From assembly GCF_003058325.1 (NCBI RefSeq), contig NZ_CP028843.1, forward strand, positions 5,449,001 to 5,513,000: a stretch of 64,000 nucleotides of DNA, read 5' to 3'. The translations under genes were made by a program, and so were the position numbers. This document shows, one piece after another, positions 11,545 through 20,547 of this stretch. The stretch comes from Methylobacterium currus (GTDB taxonomy: Bacteria; Pseudomonadota; Alphaproteobacteria; Rhizobiales; Beijerinckiaceae). The number at the start of each line of letters is the position of its first letter. The first letter of the stretch is position 1. The notes beneath the pieces were generated by a model, which saw nothing but the letters and a program-made list of their open reading frames with translations, had not been told where the DNA came from and did no database searches.

Positions 11545-12813
11545 CTAATGCCTCGGCCATCCGTGATCCGTACCCGGCGCGATCCGCGCGCAGACCAGGA
11601 ACAGGCCCGCGACGCCGAACGCGACCAGCGTCGAGGCGAGCAGAGCGGCGAGCGGGCCGGCGAGGGCCGCGCCGGCGACGTCGCCGAGATTCATTGCCGC
11701 CATGTAGATCTGGAACTGCGTCGCCGAGGCGGATCCCGTGCGGCTCGCCAGCAGCACCGCCGGCAGCAGCGCGACGTAGAGCAGGGCCGGCACCACGCTG
11801 GCGAGACCCAGGATCACGGGGCCCAAGGCGGTCTCCAGTCCGGCCGCGATCAGCGCGCCCGCGATCCCGAACGCCGCCGCGCAGGCGAGGAGGAGGAGGC
11901 GCAGGGCCCGCCCCGGCCCGATGCGGTCGATGGTGGCGCCGAGCCCCGCCGCCCCGATTGTGCCGCCGAGGAGCGCGAGCAGCGCCTGCAGGCGCGAGAG
12001 GCTTTCCGCGTCCCAGCCATGGACCTGCACCAGCGCGACGGCGAAGGGCACCTGGAACAGCGCGAGCCCGAGATCGATGCAGAAGCACATCGCCAGCAGC
12101 AGCGCCGCGTCGCGCCGCCGGAACGAGGCGAGGAGCCGCTGCGCGACGGCGACGGTCGTTGGAGCCCGCCTCCGCTCCGGCATGCGCCAGCGCAGGGCGA
12201 GGAGCGCGTCGCCCGGCGCTTCTCGCACGAGGACGGCGGCGAGGGCGAGCGGCGTAGTCAGGCCGAGGAGCGCGCCGGCCGCCGCCGGAAAGCCCTGCGC
12301 CGCGAGGATCCCGGCGAAGACCGCGCTCCCGGCGGCGCTGCCGATCACGAAGCCGGCCCGGGTCGCGGCGCTGATGCGTCCCAGTTCGTCGGTCGGCACG
12401 CTGTCGGCGATCATGCGGTCGGTCGCGGTGTCGGCGAGCGACGCGGCGAGGCTGTGCAGGGCGAGGACGAGGCTGATCGCGGTCAGGCCCGCGCTGGCGC
12501 CGAGGAGGAGCAGGCCGGCGAGGCTCGCCTGCGCGCCGAGGAGCGCGAGGACCAGCCAGGCCCGGCGCGGACCCATGCGGTGGGGCATCGCCCGGTCGAT
12601 CACCGGTCCCCAGAGCAGCGGTTGCAGGATCCACGGCAGGCCGACCAGCGCGAGGTGGCGGCCGATCTCCGCCGTGGAGGCGCCGGACGCGGCGAAGTGG
12701 TTGGCGAGGGCCGTCAGGCCGAAGCCGGCCACGAGCCCCTGATCGAGATAGAGGAGCGTGAACAGGCAGAACCGCCAGCGCGATCGCCGCAAGCTCGGCG
12801 GTTCCTGATGCAT
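11545..12813 (-). CDS. MFS transporter (AmpG-like group)
   Basis: A 422-residue membrane protein with about 12 predicted helices and a cytoplasmic central loop (around residues 200-220, rich in Arg). FTLLYLDQGLVAGFGLTALA near the N-terminus and LHSLAASLADTATDRMIAD resemble the AmpG/acetyl-CoA transporter branch of the major facilitator superfamily. GPVIDRAMPHRMGPRRAWLV is the loop 2-3 motif. Function is not clear; sugar, muropeptide or drug efflux are all possible. It is monocistronic, transcribed away from the CMD/dehydrogenase operon. Confidence 0.75.
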   Translation of the reverse strand: MHQEPPSLRRSRWRFCLFTLLYLDQGLVAGFGLTALANHFAASGASTAEIGRHLALVGLPWILQPLLWGPVIDRAMPHRMGPRRAWLVLALLGAQASLAGLLLLGASAGLTAISLVLALHSLAASLADTATDRMIADSVPTDELGRISAATRAGFVIGSAAGSAVFAGILAAQGFPAAAGALLGLTTPLALAAVLVREAPGDALLALRWRMPERRRAPTTVAVAQRLLASFRRRDAALLLAMCFCIDLGLALFQVPFAVALVQVHGWDAESLSRLQALLALLGGTIGAAGLGATIDRIGPGRALRLLLLACAAAFGIAGALIAAGLETALGPVILGLASVVPALLYVALLPAVLLASRTGSASATQFQIYMAAMNLGDVAGAALAGPLAALLASTLVAFGVAGLFLVCARIAPGTDHGWPRH

Positions 12814-13027
12814 CCGTCGGTTCCCGATCGTCCCGGGCGGGCCGTCCGCCTATCGAACCGCGAACCCCGCCAAGGTTCCCCGCCACGGCTCCCGTCCAAG
12901 TCTCCTTGTCCGGAGTCTCCTTGTTCGAAGGTCCCCCGCCAAGGCTCCCATTCCCGGGCCCGTTCCCCCTCCGCCGCGCGCGGTTCCTGGTGTACCGATG
13001 CCGGATCCACGGGAGGAGACAACCAGA

Positions 13028-13564
13028 ATGGCCCGCATCCCCTACGCCGACACCACCCGGCCGGACACGGCCGCGCTCGCCGAGCGGATCGTCGCCGAGC
13101 GGGGCGAGATCCTGCACCTCTACGCGATGCTGTTGCACAGCCCGCCGGTCGCCGAGGGCTGGCTCGCCTTCCTGACCGCGATCCGCCAGCGCTGCGAGCT
13201 GCCCGGCGACGTGCGCGAGCTGGTGATCGTCCAGGTCGCGCATCTGAACGGCGCCCGCTACGAGGCCGAGCAGCACGTGCCGATCGCCCTGCGCGAAGGC
13301 GTGACGCAGGCCCAGCTCGATGCGCTGCCGGACTGGCAGACGGCGGAGGTGTTCGACCCGCGCGAGCGGGCGGTCCTGGCCTATTGCGACGCGATGACCC
13401 GGACAATCCACGTCGAGCCCGCGATCTTCGCGGCGTTGCGCGAGCATTTCGACCCGCGGGCGATCGTCGAGCTCACGGCCACGATCGGCGCCTACAACAT
13501 GGTGTCGCGGTTCCTGGAGGCGATCGGGATCGACTCCGCCGACGACAAGGGAGGGGGCCGATGA
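13028..13564 (+). CDS. Carboxymuconolactone decarboxylase (CMD/AhpD-fold) family protein
   Basis: A 178-residue protein of the CMD fold. The core is VRELVIVQVAHLNGARYEAEQHVPIALREGV, in two overlapping pieces, followed by RERAVLAYCDAMTRT and ELTATIGAYNMVSRFLEA. The redox CxxC pair of AhpD is absent (YEAEQH instead), so it is not a peroxidase partner and is more likely a lyase or an unknown enzyme. I chose ATG 13028 because GGAGGA lies ten bases before it; an in-frame ATG at 12998 has no such site. It overlaps the next gene by ATGA, so the two work as a unit. Confidence 0.82.
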   Translation: MARIPYADTTRPDTAALAERIVAERGEILHLYAMLLHSPPVAEGWLAFLTAIRQRCELPGDVRELVIVQVAHLNGARYEAEQHVPIALREGVTQAQLDALPDWQTAEVFDPRERAVLAYCDAMTRTIHVEPAIFAALREHFDPRAIVELTATIGAYNMVSRFLEAIGIDSADDKGGGR

Positions 13565-14478
13565 GCCGCCGCATCGCCGTGATGGGCCTCGGCCAGATGG
13601 GCTGGCCGATCGCCGTCAACCTCGCCCGCAAGGGCGACGGCACCGAGACGATCGTGGCGGTCGATGCCGATCCGGAGAGGATCGCCGGCCTCGCGGCGCC
13701 GGGGATCACCGTCACGACCGACACCGGGGCGGTCGCGGGCGCCGACGTGCTGTTCCTGTGCCTGCCCGACGGCGACGTGGTGGAGGCGGTGCTGTTCGGC
13801 CCCGGGGGACTCGTCCCGCACCTCGCGCCGGGCGCGACGGTGGTCGATCTCAGCACCATCGCGCACGGGCAGGCGGTTCGCCTCGGCCAGGCGCTCGAGG
13901 CGCGGGGATTGTGTGTCCTCGACGCGCCGGTCTCCGGGGCGCCGGCCGGGGCCGAGGCCGGGACGCTCACGGTGATGTGCGGCGGCACGGAAGAGACCTT
14001 CGCGGCGATGAAGCCGCTGCTCGCGCGCATCGGCGCCCAGGTGCTGCATATGGGGCCGCTCGGCAGCGGCCAGCTCACCAAGACGATCAACAACGTGATC
14101 TACGACATCAACATCGCGGCGCTCGCCGAGGTGCTGCCGATGGCGGTGGCGATGGGTCTCGACCCTTCGCTGCTGGCGAACGTGGTGACGACGGGCACGA
14201 GCCGCAGCTACGCCTCGCAATACTTCGTGCCGCGGATCCTGCGCGGCGAGTTCGACGAGGGCTACCCGCTGGGCAAGGCCTACAAGGACCTCGTCAGCGC
14301 CGCCGCGGTCTCGGTCGGGCGCGGCTTCCCCATGCCGGTCACGGCGGCAGCCACCGCGACGTACCAGATGGCCCTGCGCGCCGGCCATGGCGAGCGCGAC
14401 AAGGGCGCGATGGTGCTGCCCTTCGAGGCGATGCTGGGGGTCAAGGTCCGGGCGCCCTCGGAGCGAGGCGAGGGTTGA
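13561..14478 (+). CDS. 3-hydroxyisobutyrate dehydrogenase-family NAD(P)-dependent oxidoreductase
   Basis: A 305-residue beta-hydroxyacid dehydrogenase. MGLGQMGWPIAVNLA is the Rossmann dinucleotide motif. DAPVSGAPAGAEAGTLTVM is the substrate-binding motif, and Lys174 in GSGQLTKTINN is the catalytic lysine conserved through the family. The C-terminal all-helical half begins near residue 165. Substrate is not fixed by the sequence (hydroxyisobutyrate, tartronate semialdehyde, gamma-hydroxybutyrate and others are used in the family). The ATGA overlap with the CMD-fold gene suggests a two-step degradative pathway. Confidence 0.87.
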   Translation: MSRRIAVMGLGQMGWPIAVNLARKGDGTETIVAVDADPERIAGLAAPGITVTTDTGAVAGADVLFLCLPDGDVVEAVLFGPGGLVPHLAPGATVVDLSTIAHGQAVRLGQALEARGLCVLDAPVSGAPAGAEAGTLTVMCGGTEETFAAMKPLLARIGAQVLHMGPLGSGQLTKTINNVIYDINIAALAEVLPMAVAMGLDPSLLANVVTTGTSRSYASQYFVPRILRGEFDEGYPLGKAYKDLVSAAAVSVGRGFPMPVTAAATATYQMALRAGHGERDKGAMVLPFEAMLGVKVRAPSERGEG

Positions 14479-14508
14479 GGGCGCCGGGATGCGGGCGCCC
14501 GGCCTGCC

Positions 14509-14817
14509 TCAGGTCGGCGACAGCACGTGGATCGCCCGGTGGACGATGTGGTCCTTGGTCTTGGCCCCGTAGGCCGCCATGTGGGGCGCGGCCGCGTGCG
14601 CCATCAGGGCATCGAGGCTGGCCCATTTCTCGATCACCACGAAGGTGTCCGGCCCGAACGGCGCCTGGAACGGGCCCACGCCCTCCGTGTCGATCGCCGC
14701 CCCGTACTCGATGCAGCCCTCCTCGGCATGGACGGCGGGCACGTTGGCCCGGAAGGCCTCCAGCACCGTGTCCCGCTGACCGGGCTTGGTGGTGATGATG
14801 GCGAGGACGTGGATCAT
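14509..14817 (-). CDS. Antibiotic biosynthesis monooxygenase (ABM)-fold protein
   Basis: A 102-residue single-domain protein with the ABM dimeric ferredoxin-like fold: IHVLAIITTKPGQRDTVLEA at the N-terminus, EEGCIEYGAAID, then VVIEKWASLDALMAHAAAPH. Relatives include YgiN quinol monooxygenase and LsrG isomerase. ATG at 14817 follows GGAGGAG by eight bases; an upstream in-frame start lacks support. It converges on the dehydrogenase gene with 30 bases between stops. Confidence 0.82.
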   Translation of the reverse strand: MIHVLAIITTKPGQRDTVLEAFRANVPAVHAEEGCIEYGAAIDTEGVGPFQAPFGPDTFVVIEKWASLDALMAHAAAPHMAAYGAKTKDHIVHRAIHVLSPT

Positions 14818-14934
14818 GGCGGTCTCCTCCGTGGTGAGCGTTCGTCGCTTGATGCACCCGGACGACGTCACGTCGCCGGATCTCCCCTCCCGCCCGGGAG
14901 GGAAACGGTGATCGGCGGGCTGGGACGCCGGGGA

Positions 14935-16317
14935 TCACGCCGCGCCCTGTCCCGGCCGCACGACCAGCCGCGACACGCTGACCACGCTGGCGACCCCCGC
15001 GAAGGCGGCGCCGAGCCCGAGCGCCAGGGCCGGGCCGTGGGCCGCCGCGACCGCGAAGCAGGCCGCCACCAGGGCCGCCCCGGTGGTCTGGCCGAGGAGC
15101 CGCGAGGTCGCCACGATGCCGCTCGCGCCGCCGGCGCGGGATGGCGGCGCGCTCGTCATGATGGCGCGCAGGTTCGGCGCCTGGAAGAAGCCGAAGCCGG
15201 CCCCGCACAGGGCCATCCGCCAGGTGAGTTCGACGACGCTCGGCTCGGCCGGCAAGGCCGCCAGGGAGGCCATGCCCAGCGCCAGGATCGCGAGCCCGAT
15301 CCCGCCGAGCAGGCCCGGCGGGTAGCGGTCGGAGAGGCGCCCGGCGATCGGCGCCATCAGGGCGACCACCACCGGCCAGGGGGTCATCAGGAAGCCGGTC
15401 TCGACCTGCGAGCGCCCGAGCGCGTGCTGGAACAGGAACGGCAGCGACACGAAGGCGAGCCCCTGCGCGGCGAAGGAGCAGACCGAGGTCGCGGCCGACA
15501 GCGCGAAGAGCGGGCGCTTGAGCAGGTCGACCGCGAGCATCGGGGCCGGGTGATCGGCCTGGCGGCGCAGGAGCGCCACGCCGCAGGCGAGCGCGCCGGC
15601 GAATTCCGCCAGCACGCGCCAGAGCGGCCCGGCATGGGCCGCCTCGCCGAGGCCGAGCACGAACAGCGCGAAGGTGGCGGCGTTGAGGAGCGCGCCGCCG
15701 TAGTCGAAGGCGTGGCCGGCCCGCCCGGTCTCCGGCAGCGCGCGCCGAGCCAGCGCCAGGGCCGCGAGGCCGATCGGCAGGTTGACGGCGAACAGCCACG
15801 GCCAGGGCGCCGCCACCAGGATCAGCGAGGCCACGGTCGGCCCGAGCGCGAAGCCGACGCCGACCACGAAGGCGTTGAGGCCCAAGCCCCGCCCGAGCTC
15901 GTGGATCGGGTAGATGAAGCGGATCAGCGCGACGTTGACCGCCATGAGCGCGCTCGCGCCGACCCCCTGCAGGACCCGGGCGGCGACGAGCGCCGGCAGC
16001 GACCAGGCGAGGGCGCAGACGAGCGAGGCCAGGGTGAACAGCGCGAGGCCTGCGACGTAGACCCGCCGCTGCCCGACGATCTCGCCGAGGGCCGCGATCG
16101 GCAAGAGCGTCGCCACCACGGCGAGCTGGTAGGCATTCACGATCCAGACCGAATCGGCCGGATCGACGCCGAGATCCGCCGCGATGGTCGGCAGCGCGGT
16201 GTTGGCGATGGCGGTGTCGAGCGTGGCAAGGGCCACGCCGGCGAGCACCGCGGCCATCGCCTGCCGGCGCTGGGCCGGCGGCAGGCCCTCGCGGGGGGGC
16301 GGTTCGGGTTGCGTCAT
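14935..16317 (-). CDS. MFS drug-efflux-type transporter (DHA2/EmrB-QacA family)
   Basis: A 460-residue membrane protein with about 14 hydrophobic helices. LDTAIANTALPTIAADLG in helix 1 is the DHA2 family motif, and VALIRFIYPIHELGRGLGLN with FALGPTVASLIL are matching later motifs. These are proton-driven exporters of drugs or lipophilic metabolites. I prefer the ATG at 16317; a GTG at 16356 would add 13 proline-rich residues. No adjacent membrane-fusion protein or TetR regulator is visible. Confidence 0.82.
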   Translation of the reverse strand: MTQPEPPPREGLPPAQRRQAMAAVLAGVALATLDTAIANTALPTIAADLGVDPADSVWIVNAYQLAVVATLLPIAALGEIVGQRRVYVAGLALFTLASLVCALAWSLPALVAARVLQGVGASALMAVNVALIRFIYPIHELGRGLGLNAFVVGVGFALGPTVASLILVAAPWPWLFAVNLPIGLAALALARRALPETGRAGHAFDYGGALLNAATFALFVLGLGEAAHAGPLWRVLAEFAGALACGVALLRRQADHPAPMLAVDLLKRPLFALSAATSVCSFAAQGLAFVSLPFLFQHALGRSQVETGFLMTPWPVVVALMAPIAGRLSDRYPPGLLGGIGLAILALGMASLAALPAEPSVVELTWRMALCGAGFGFFQAPNLRAIMTSAPPSRAGGASGIVATSRLLGQTTGAALVAACFAVAAAHGPALALGLGAAFAGVASVVSVSRLVVRPGQGAA

Positions 16318-17262
16318 GTCCGGAGCGGGACGGGGGGAGGGGGCAGGGTGCGACACCGGCCCTGAATGTGTCCCGGAGGGCCGGCTGGCAAGCGGTTTGA
16401 GAGCGCCCGACAGAACGGCGCGTCCGCTGGGACGGGCCTAGAGGTGCACGTGGCGTTGTGCGTGGCGGAATGGGGTACAGGCGGAGCGTCGCCGCCGCTT
16501 CGTCGGCCCGCTTCGACAAGGACTGGCCACTTTGCCTCTACCCGCCGCGCTCCGATCATCAGGGCCCGCCTCGTGCCCCTGCTATCGTCAACCGTTAGTC
16601 CGGCGCGAATCACGACCCGCTTGTGGCCAGCGAATGACCCCGTCACATATCTATCGGCGACACGCTTGAGCCTATGTCGCAACAAGGCGGATGCCACCTT
16701 GATGTGACGATAGTTACTGGCGCATCACCCCGTCACGACAGGGGTATTTGAGAGATATTCCTGTTCGGATCGGCCAGCAAGGTGCCGACAACAAACCATC
16801 AAAGAAACGGATAGGTGATGCACAAGGCGCACGCAAATACAAGTCGATGGATCGTCAAATTAAAGCCTGATGTACCAAGCTTACTTATATCCGAATTTAT
16901 GACAAAGAATTCAAGCTTATATATTAATGCAATCCCAAGATTTGCGCCTTTGGCTCATGATTCTATTATCTTGGTTTTATCCAAGGCTCGCTCTTGATTA
17001 ATTTTAAGATTGATGTGAGAGAATCAGTACGCATCCCGATAGAGACAGGTTGTAACGAGCGATGGGCCGGAGTGAAACGGCATGCGTCGAATTCATAATT
17101 CTTCAGCACACGCACCAAGGCTTGCCGTAGGCATGTGTCCTACGCGCGAACGCAAGCATCCCGCGCGATGTTTTTTGAGGACGGCAGGTCAGATGATCGG
17201 AGACGGCCGGCCAGTGCCTGACAACGCTGAACGAGCGGCTTTAGGTCTTTGAAAAATAATAA
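16318..17262. other. Gene-poor gap, AT-rich between about 16740 and 17160
   Basis: About 940 bases with no supported gene. The middle is strikingly AT-rich for this genome. An open frame at 16815-16997 (60 residues, starting MMHKAHANTSRW) lies in it but has no ribosome site and no family resemblance. The AT-rich block ends near the 3' end of tRNA-Thr, the usual side for integrative elements, but no integrase or duplicated tRNA end is visible. Confidence 0.5.
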
Positions 17263-17338
17263 TGGTGCCGCAAGAGGGATTCGAACCCCCGACCCCCTCA
17301 TTACGAATGAGGTGCTCTACCAGCTGAGCTATTGCGGC
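17263..17338 (-). tRNA. tRNA-Thr (anticodon CGT)
   Basis: On the minus strand the 76 bases fold as a cloverleaf. The acceptor stem is GCCGCAA paired with TTGCGGC, the D-arm contains AGCTCAGCTGGTAGAGC, the anticodon stem is CCTCA/TGAGG with loop TTCGTAA, and the T-arm holds GGTTCGAATCC. The encoded A plus CCA end is present. The anticodon CGT reads ACG threonine codons. Confidence 0.97.
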
Positions 17339-17398
17339 TCCGACGGGCCGGCGGGGCCGGCGGTCAGTGGCGCCCTCATACCTGCGGAGCGCTGGCTT

Positions 17399-17446
17399 GG
17401 CAAGGCTCTCGGCAAGGCTCTCGGCAAGGCTCTCGGCAAGGCTCTC
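17399..17446. repeat. Perfect 12-bp tandem repeat, four copies, 60 bases upstream of tRNA-Thr
   Basis: Four exact head-to-tail copies of GGCAAGGCTCTC plus a partial fifth. It lies on the 5' side of the tRNA, outside any supported gene. No function can be read from it. Confidence 0.95.
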
Positions 17447-17956
17447 GGCAAACCTCGCAGGACCACGAGGCGGGGTGCACGGGTTTGGGAGGCGGGGCGG
17501 CCTGGAGGTCGTCGTTGGATCGGTCTGCCCGGGATTGCGGGGAAACGCGCCGTCACGCGCGATCCTCTCCTGCGCGCGAGTCGCCCCTATGACGTACTCG
17601 ATGACCACCCGGATGGAGGCTCCTTTGCGCTCCGGGTCCCACGCCGCGCGCAGGCATGCGGTGACCTCGTCGACGTGCACCGGCCCTTCGACCGTCACGA
17701 CATGCTCGCCGAGATTCGGAGGGCGCCCCTCGGGGCCGCAGATCGGGTTGTGCTCGGCGCACCGCCCACGACCAGGCCGCCCTGTGCCGCGGACCGCAGG
17801 GGCGACTCCGCCCCATTCCTAGTTCTCGCATCGTGTCTGCCGCCGAACCGGTGGTCCCTTCGGCATCGGGCGTCCGTGGCCGGCGGAATGTTGCCCAGGT
17901 ATGTTAGATCCTACTGGCCGGCACGGCGCGCCGGCTCCGCGGCAGGAGAGCCCCCG
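17447..17956. other. Gap without a supported gene
   Basis: About 510 bases between the tandem repeat and the hydrolase gene. A minus-strand frame starting at 17698 ([20 protein letters not shown]) could be the start of a small or decayed gene, but it runs into the repeat and the tRNA and I do not call it. The hydrolase promoter should lie at the right end. Confidence 0.4.
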
Positions 17957-18793
17957 ATGAGCTTCGTGACCACCGGCGACGGCGTTCAAATCTACTACAA
18001 GGATTGGGGGCCGCGGGAGGCGCAGGCCATCGTGTTCCATCACGGCTGGCCGCTCTCCTCCGACGACTGGGACGCGCAGATGCTGTTCTTCGTGGGTCGC
18101 GGCTACCGGGTCGTGGCGCATGACCGGCGCGGCCACGGCCGTTCGTCGCAGGTCGCCGACGGGCACGACATGGATCACTACGCCGCGGATGCGGCGGCGG
18201 TGGTGCACCAGCTCGGCCTCGTGAACGCGATCCATATCGGCCACTCGACCGGCGGCGGCGAGGTCGCCCGCTACGTCGCGCGGCACGGCGAGCCGCAGGG
18301 ACGGGTCGCCAAGGCCGTCCTCGTCAGCGCCGTGCCGCCCCTGATGCTCAGGACCGAGGCCAATCCCGGGGGCTTGCCGATCGAGGTCTTCGACGGGTTC
18401 CGCGCCGCCCTCGCCGCCAACCGGGCCCAGTTCTTCCTCGATGTCCCGACCGGGCCGTTCTACGGCTTCAACCGGCCGGGCGCGCCGGTCCAGGAGGGTG
18501 TCATCCGCAACTGGTGGCGCCAGGGCATGATGGGCTCTGCCAAGGCGCATTACGACGGCATCAAAGCCTTCTCCGAGACCGACCAGACCGAGGACCTGCG
18601 GGCGATCTCGGTGCCGACCCTGGTGCTCCACGGCGAGGACGACCAGATCGTCCCGATCGACGCGGCCGGCCGCAAGTCGGTGACGCTTCTGCGCAATGGC
18701 ACGCTCAAGACCTATCCGGGCCTGCCGCACGGCATGCTGACGACCCATGCCGAGACCCTCAACGCCGACCTTCTCGCCTTCGTGACGGCGTGA
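17957..18793 (+). CDS. Alpha/beta hydrolase (non-heme chloroperoxidase/arylesterase-like)
   Basis: A 278-residue alpha/beta hydrolase. It opens [20 protein letters not shown], has the oxyanion segment [14 protein letters not shown], and the nucleophile elbow GHSTGGGE with Ser97. The acid is in [12 protein letters not shown] (about residue 225-235) and the histidine in GLPHGML. This arrangement matches cofactor-free haloperoxidases and aryl esterases. The natural substrate is usually an ester and the halogenation is a side reaction. CAGGAGAG lies seven bases before ATG 17957. Monocistronic. Confidence 0.9.
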   Translation: MSFVTTGDGVQIYYKDWGPREAQAIVFHHGWPLSSDDWDAQMLFFVGRGYRVVAHDRRGHGRSSQVADGHDMDHYAADAAAVVHQLGLVNAIHIGHSTGGGEVARYVARHGEPQGRVAKAVLVSAVPPLMLRTEANPGGLPIEVFDGFRAALAANRAQFFLDVPTGPFYGFNRPGAPVQEGVIRNWWRQGMMGSAKAHYDGIKAFSETDQTEDLRAISVPTLVLHGEDDQIVPIDAAGRKSVTLLRNGTLKTYPGLPHGMLTTHAETLNADLLAFVTA

Positions 18794-18896
18794 CCGATCC
18801 GGACGATCCGGCCCCACCAGCCCCGGGCCGTCCGGTCCCGTCACGGGGTCAGGCCGCGCCCCGGCCCTGCGCCCGGAACCTCTCGGCGTTCGCCAG

Positions 18897-19330
18897 TGAG
18901 CCGCTCCGGGTTTTTCGGAGGCTGATTGGCTTGGGTCAGGCGGCCAAGGCCCGGTCGCCGACGTGAGCATCATAGCGCGCTTCGGCCTCGGCGGGAGGGA
19001 CGTGGCCGATCGGCGCGAGGAGGCGACGGTGGTTGCACCAGTCGACCCACTCCGGGGTGGCGTACTCGACGGCTTTCACGGAGCGCCATGGGCCGCGCCG
19101 GTGGATGACCTCCGCCTTGAACAGGCCGTTGATCGTCTCCGCCAAGGCGTTGTCGTCGCTGTCGCCGACGCTGCCGACCGACGACTCGATCCCTGCTCCG
19201 GCCAGACGCTCGGTGTACCGTAGAGCTAAGTATGGCGAGCCGCGGTCCGAGTGGTGCACCAGCCCGCTGCCTTGCACAGGGCGACGCTCGTGCAGGGCCT
19301 GTTCCAGCGCATCCAGCACGAAGCGCGCGT
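18897..19330 (-). mobile_element. IS3-family remnant: terminal end plus C-terminal part of the OrfB transposase
   Basis: Reading minus, about 130 residues match the catalytic core end of IS3 Orf[25 protein letters not shown], a [19 protein letters not shown] block, then the conserved WVDWCNHRRLL to a stop at 18936. The stretch TGAGCCGCTCCGGG at 18897 looks like the terminal repeat of that end. The first two thirds of the element are missing; it abuts a truncated GGDEF-EAL gene at about 19330, as if a deletion removed both neighbours' facing halves. Not transposition-competent alone. Confidence 0.75.
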
Positions 19331-20281
19331 GTTGCACGACGGGAAGCCCGCCAGCCGACGGCGCGCCGACCTCGCCCTCTCCAAGGCGAAGGCGGACGGC
19401 AGGAGCGCGGCCCGCGCCTTCGACCCCGCGATGGACCTGGCGCTCGCGGAGCGACGGCTGGAGGCCGACCTGCGCCGCGCCGTCGCGCGGGACGAATTGG
19501 TGCTGCATTACCAGCCGCAGGTAAGGCCCGGCCAAGGACCGCACTTCGAGGGACCGCCCCTCGGAGGGCAGCTCGTCGGGTTCGAGGCGCCGGTGCGCTG
19601 GCAGCACCCGTCGCGCGGTCTGGTGCCGCCGGGCGTGTTCATCCCGCTCGCCGAGGAGACCGGCCTCGTCGTCGCCCTTGGCGAGTGGGTCCTGCGCGCC
19701 GCCTGCCGCGAGGCGGCTTGCTGGGCGCGTCCGCTCAAGGTCGCGGTCGACCTGTCGCCGCGCCAGTTCCAGCAGGTCGACCTGCCCGAGCGCGTCCTGG
19801 CGATCCTGACCGAGACCGGCCTGTCGACGGACCGGCTCGAGATCGAGGTCACCGAGACGGTCATCATCGACGACTTGGCCCGCGCCATGACGGTCCTGCG
19901 CCGCCTGAAATCGTTCGGGATCCGGATCGCCATGGACGATTCGGCACCGGCTACTCGTCGCTGGCGACCCTGCAGGCATTCCCGTTTGACGCGATCAAGA
20001 TCGACCGCTCCTTCGTCGCCAGCTCGAGCGGCGCCCGGCCGCGGCCGTGATCGTGCGGGCCGTGCTCGGCCTTGGGGCGCAGCCTCGGCATCGGGGTGGT
20101 GGCCGAGGGCGTCGAGACCGAGGCGCAGAGGCGCTTCCTCATCGAGGAGGGATGCACGGAGATGCAGGGCGACCTGTTCGGCAAGCCGCAGCCCGTCGCG
20201 CAGCTCGCGGCCTTGATGGCCGGGGAGAGGGCATTCGCGGAGGATCGAGGGGAGACGGGCAGGCTGGCGGCGAACGGCTGA
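19331..20281 (+). pseudogene. Truncated and frameshifted GGDEF-EAL (c-di-GMP phosphodiesterase) gene
   Basis: The remnant starts inside the end of a GGDEF domain ([13 protein letters not shown], cf. the usual LYxAKxxGR end) and runs through an EAL domain. LVLHYQPQV is intact, but the signature is FEAPVRW rather than FEALVRW, with about a dozen extra residues before it. One base is lost near 19938, so the frame ends IAMDDS while the next frame continues [15 protein letters not shown] second shift near 20040 joins to [14 protein letters not shown]. The 5' half is replaced by the IS3 remnant. It can make no working enzyme. Confidence 0.8.
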
Positions 20282-20489
20282 CGGGCCGGCGCGCGCGCTT
20301 CTCTACGGTTACGGGCTCGGGCTGTTCGGCAAGCTCGGCCTCACGGCCGGATTGGGGATCGTGCTCGCCCTCTACGCCGCCCAGGTCGCCGGCAGCCGGC
20401 TCTGGCTCGCGCCGTCCCGTTACGGCCCACTGGAATGGCTGTGGCGCGTCCTCATGGACGGGCGCAGGCTGCCGATGCGGCGGGCCTGA
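20282..20489 (+). pseudogene. C-terminal fragment of a DUF418 (YeiB-like) membrane protein
   Basis: The frame through 20301-20489 reads LYGYGLGLFGKLGLTAGLG, a hydrophobic helix, then RYGPLEWLWRVLMDGRRLP and a stop. The GPLEWLWR motif close to the C-terminus is the hallmark of DUF418 proteins. The rest of the gene is missing and no start or ribosome site precedes it. It directly follows the stop of the EAL remnant. Confidence 0.65.
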
Positions 20490-20547
20490 GCCGACCCGCC
20501 GTCTTCCGTCCGTCGATCGCGACGGGCGCGGCCCCAGGTCTCCGGGG

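Noticed and set aside
9754..14478. A 1574-codon plus-strand frame
   Set aside because: Only its end (13561-14478) is a real gene with its own start and ribosome site. The rest is antisense to the binding protein and MFS genes.
16815..16997. A 60-residue AT-rich open frame
   Set aside because: No ribosome site, no recognisable family and AT-rich sequence where short frames arise easily. Mentioned only in the gap entry.
17399..17446. Possible CRISPR array
   Set aside because: The 12-bp units are head to tail with no spacers and no cas genes are present. The same holds for the repeats at 41367 and 44723.
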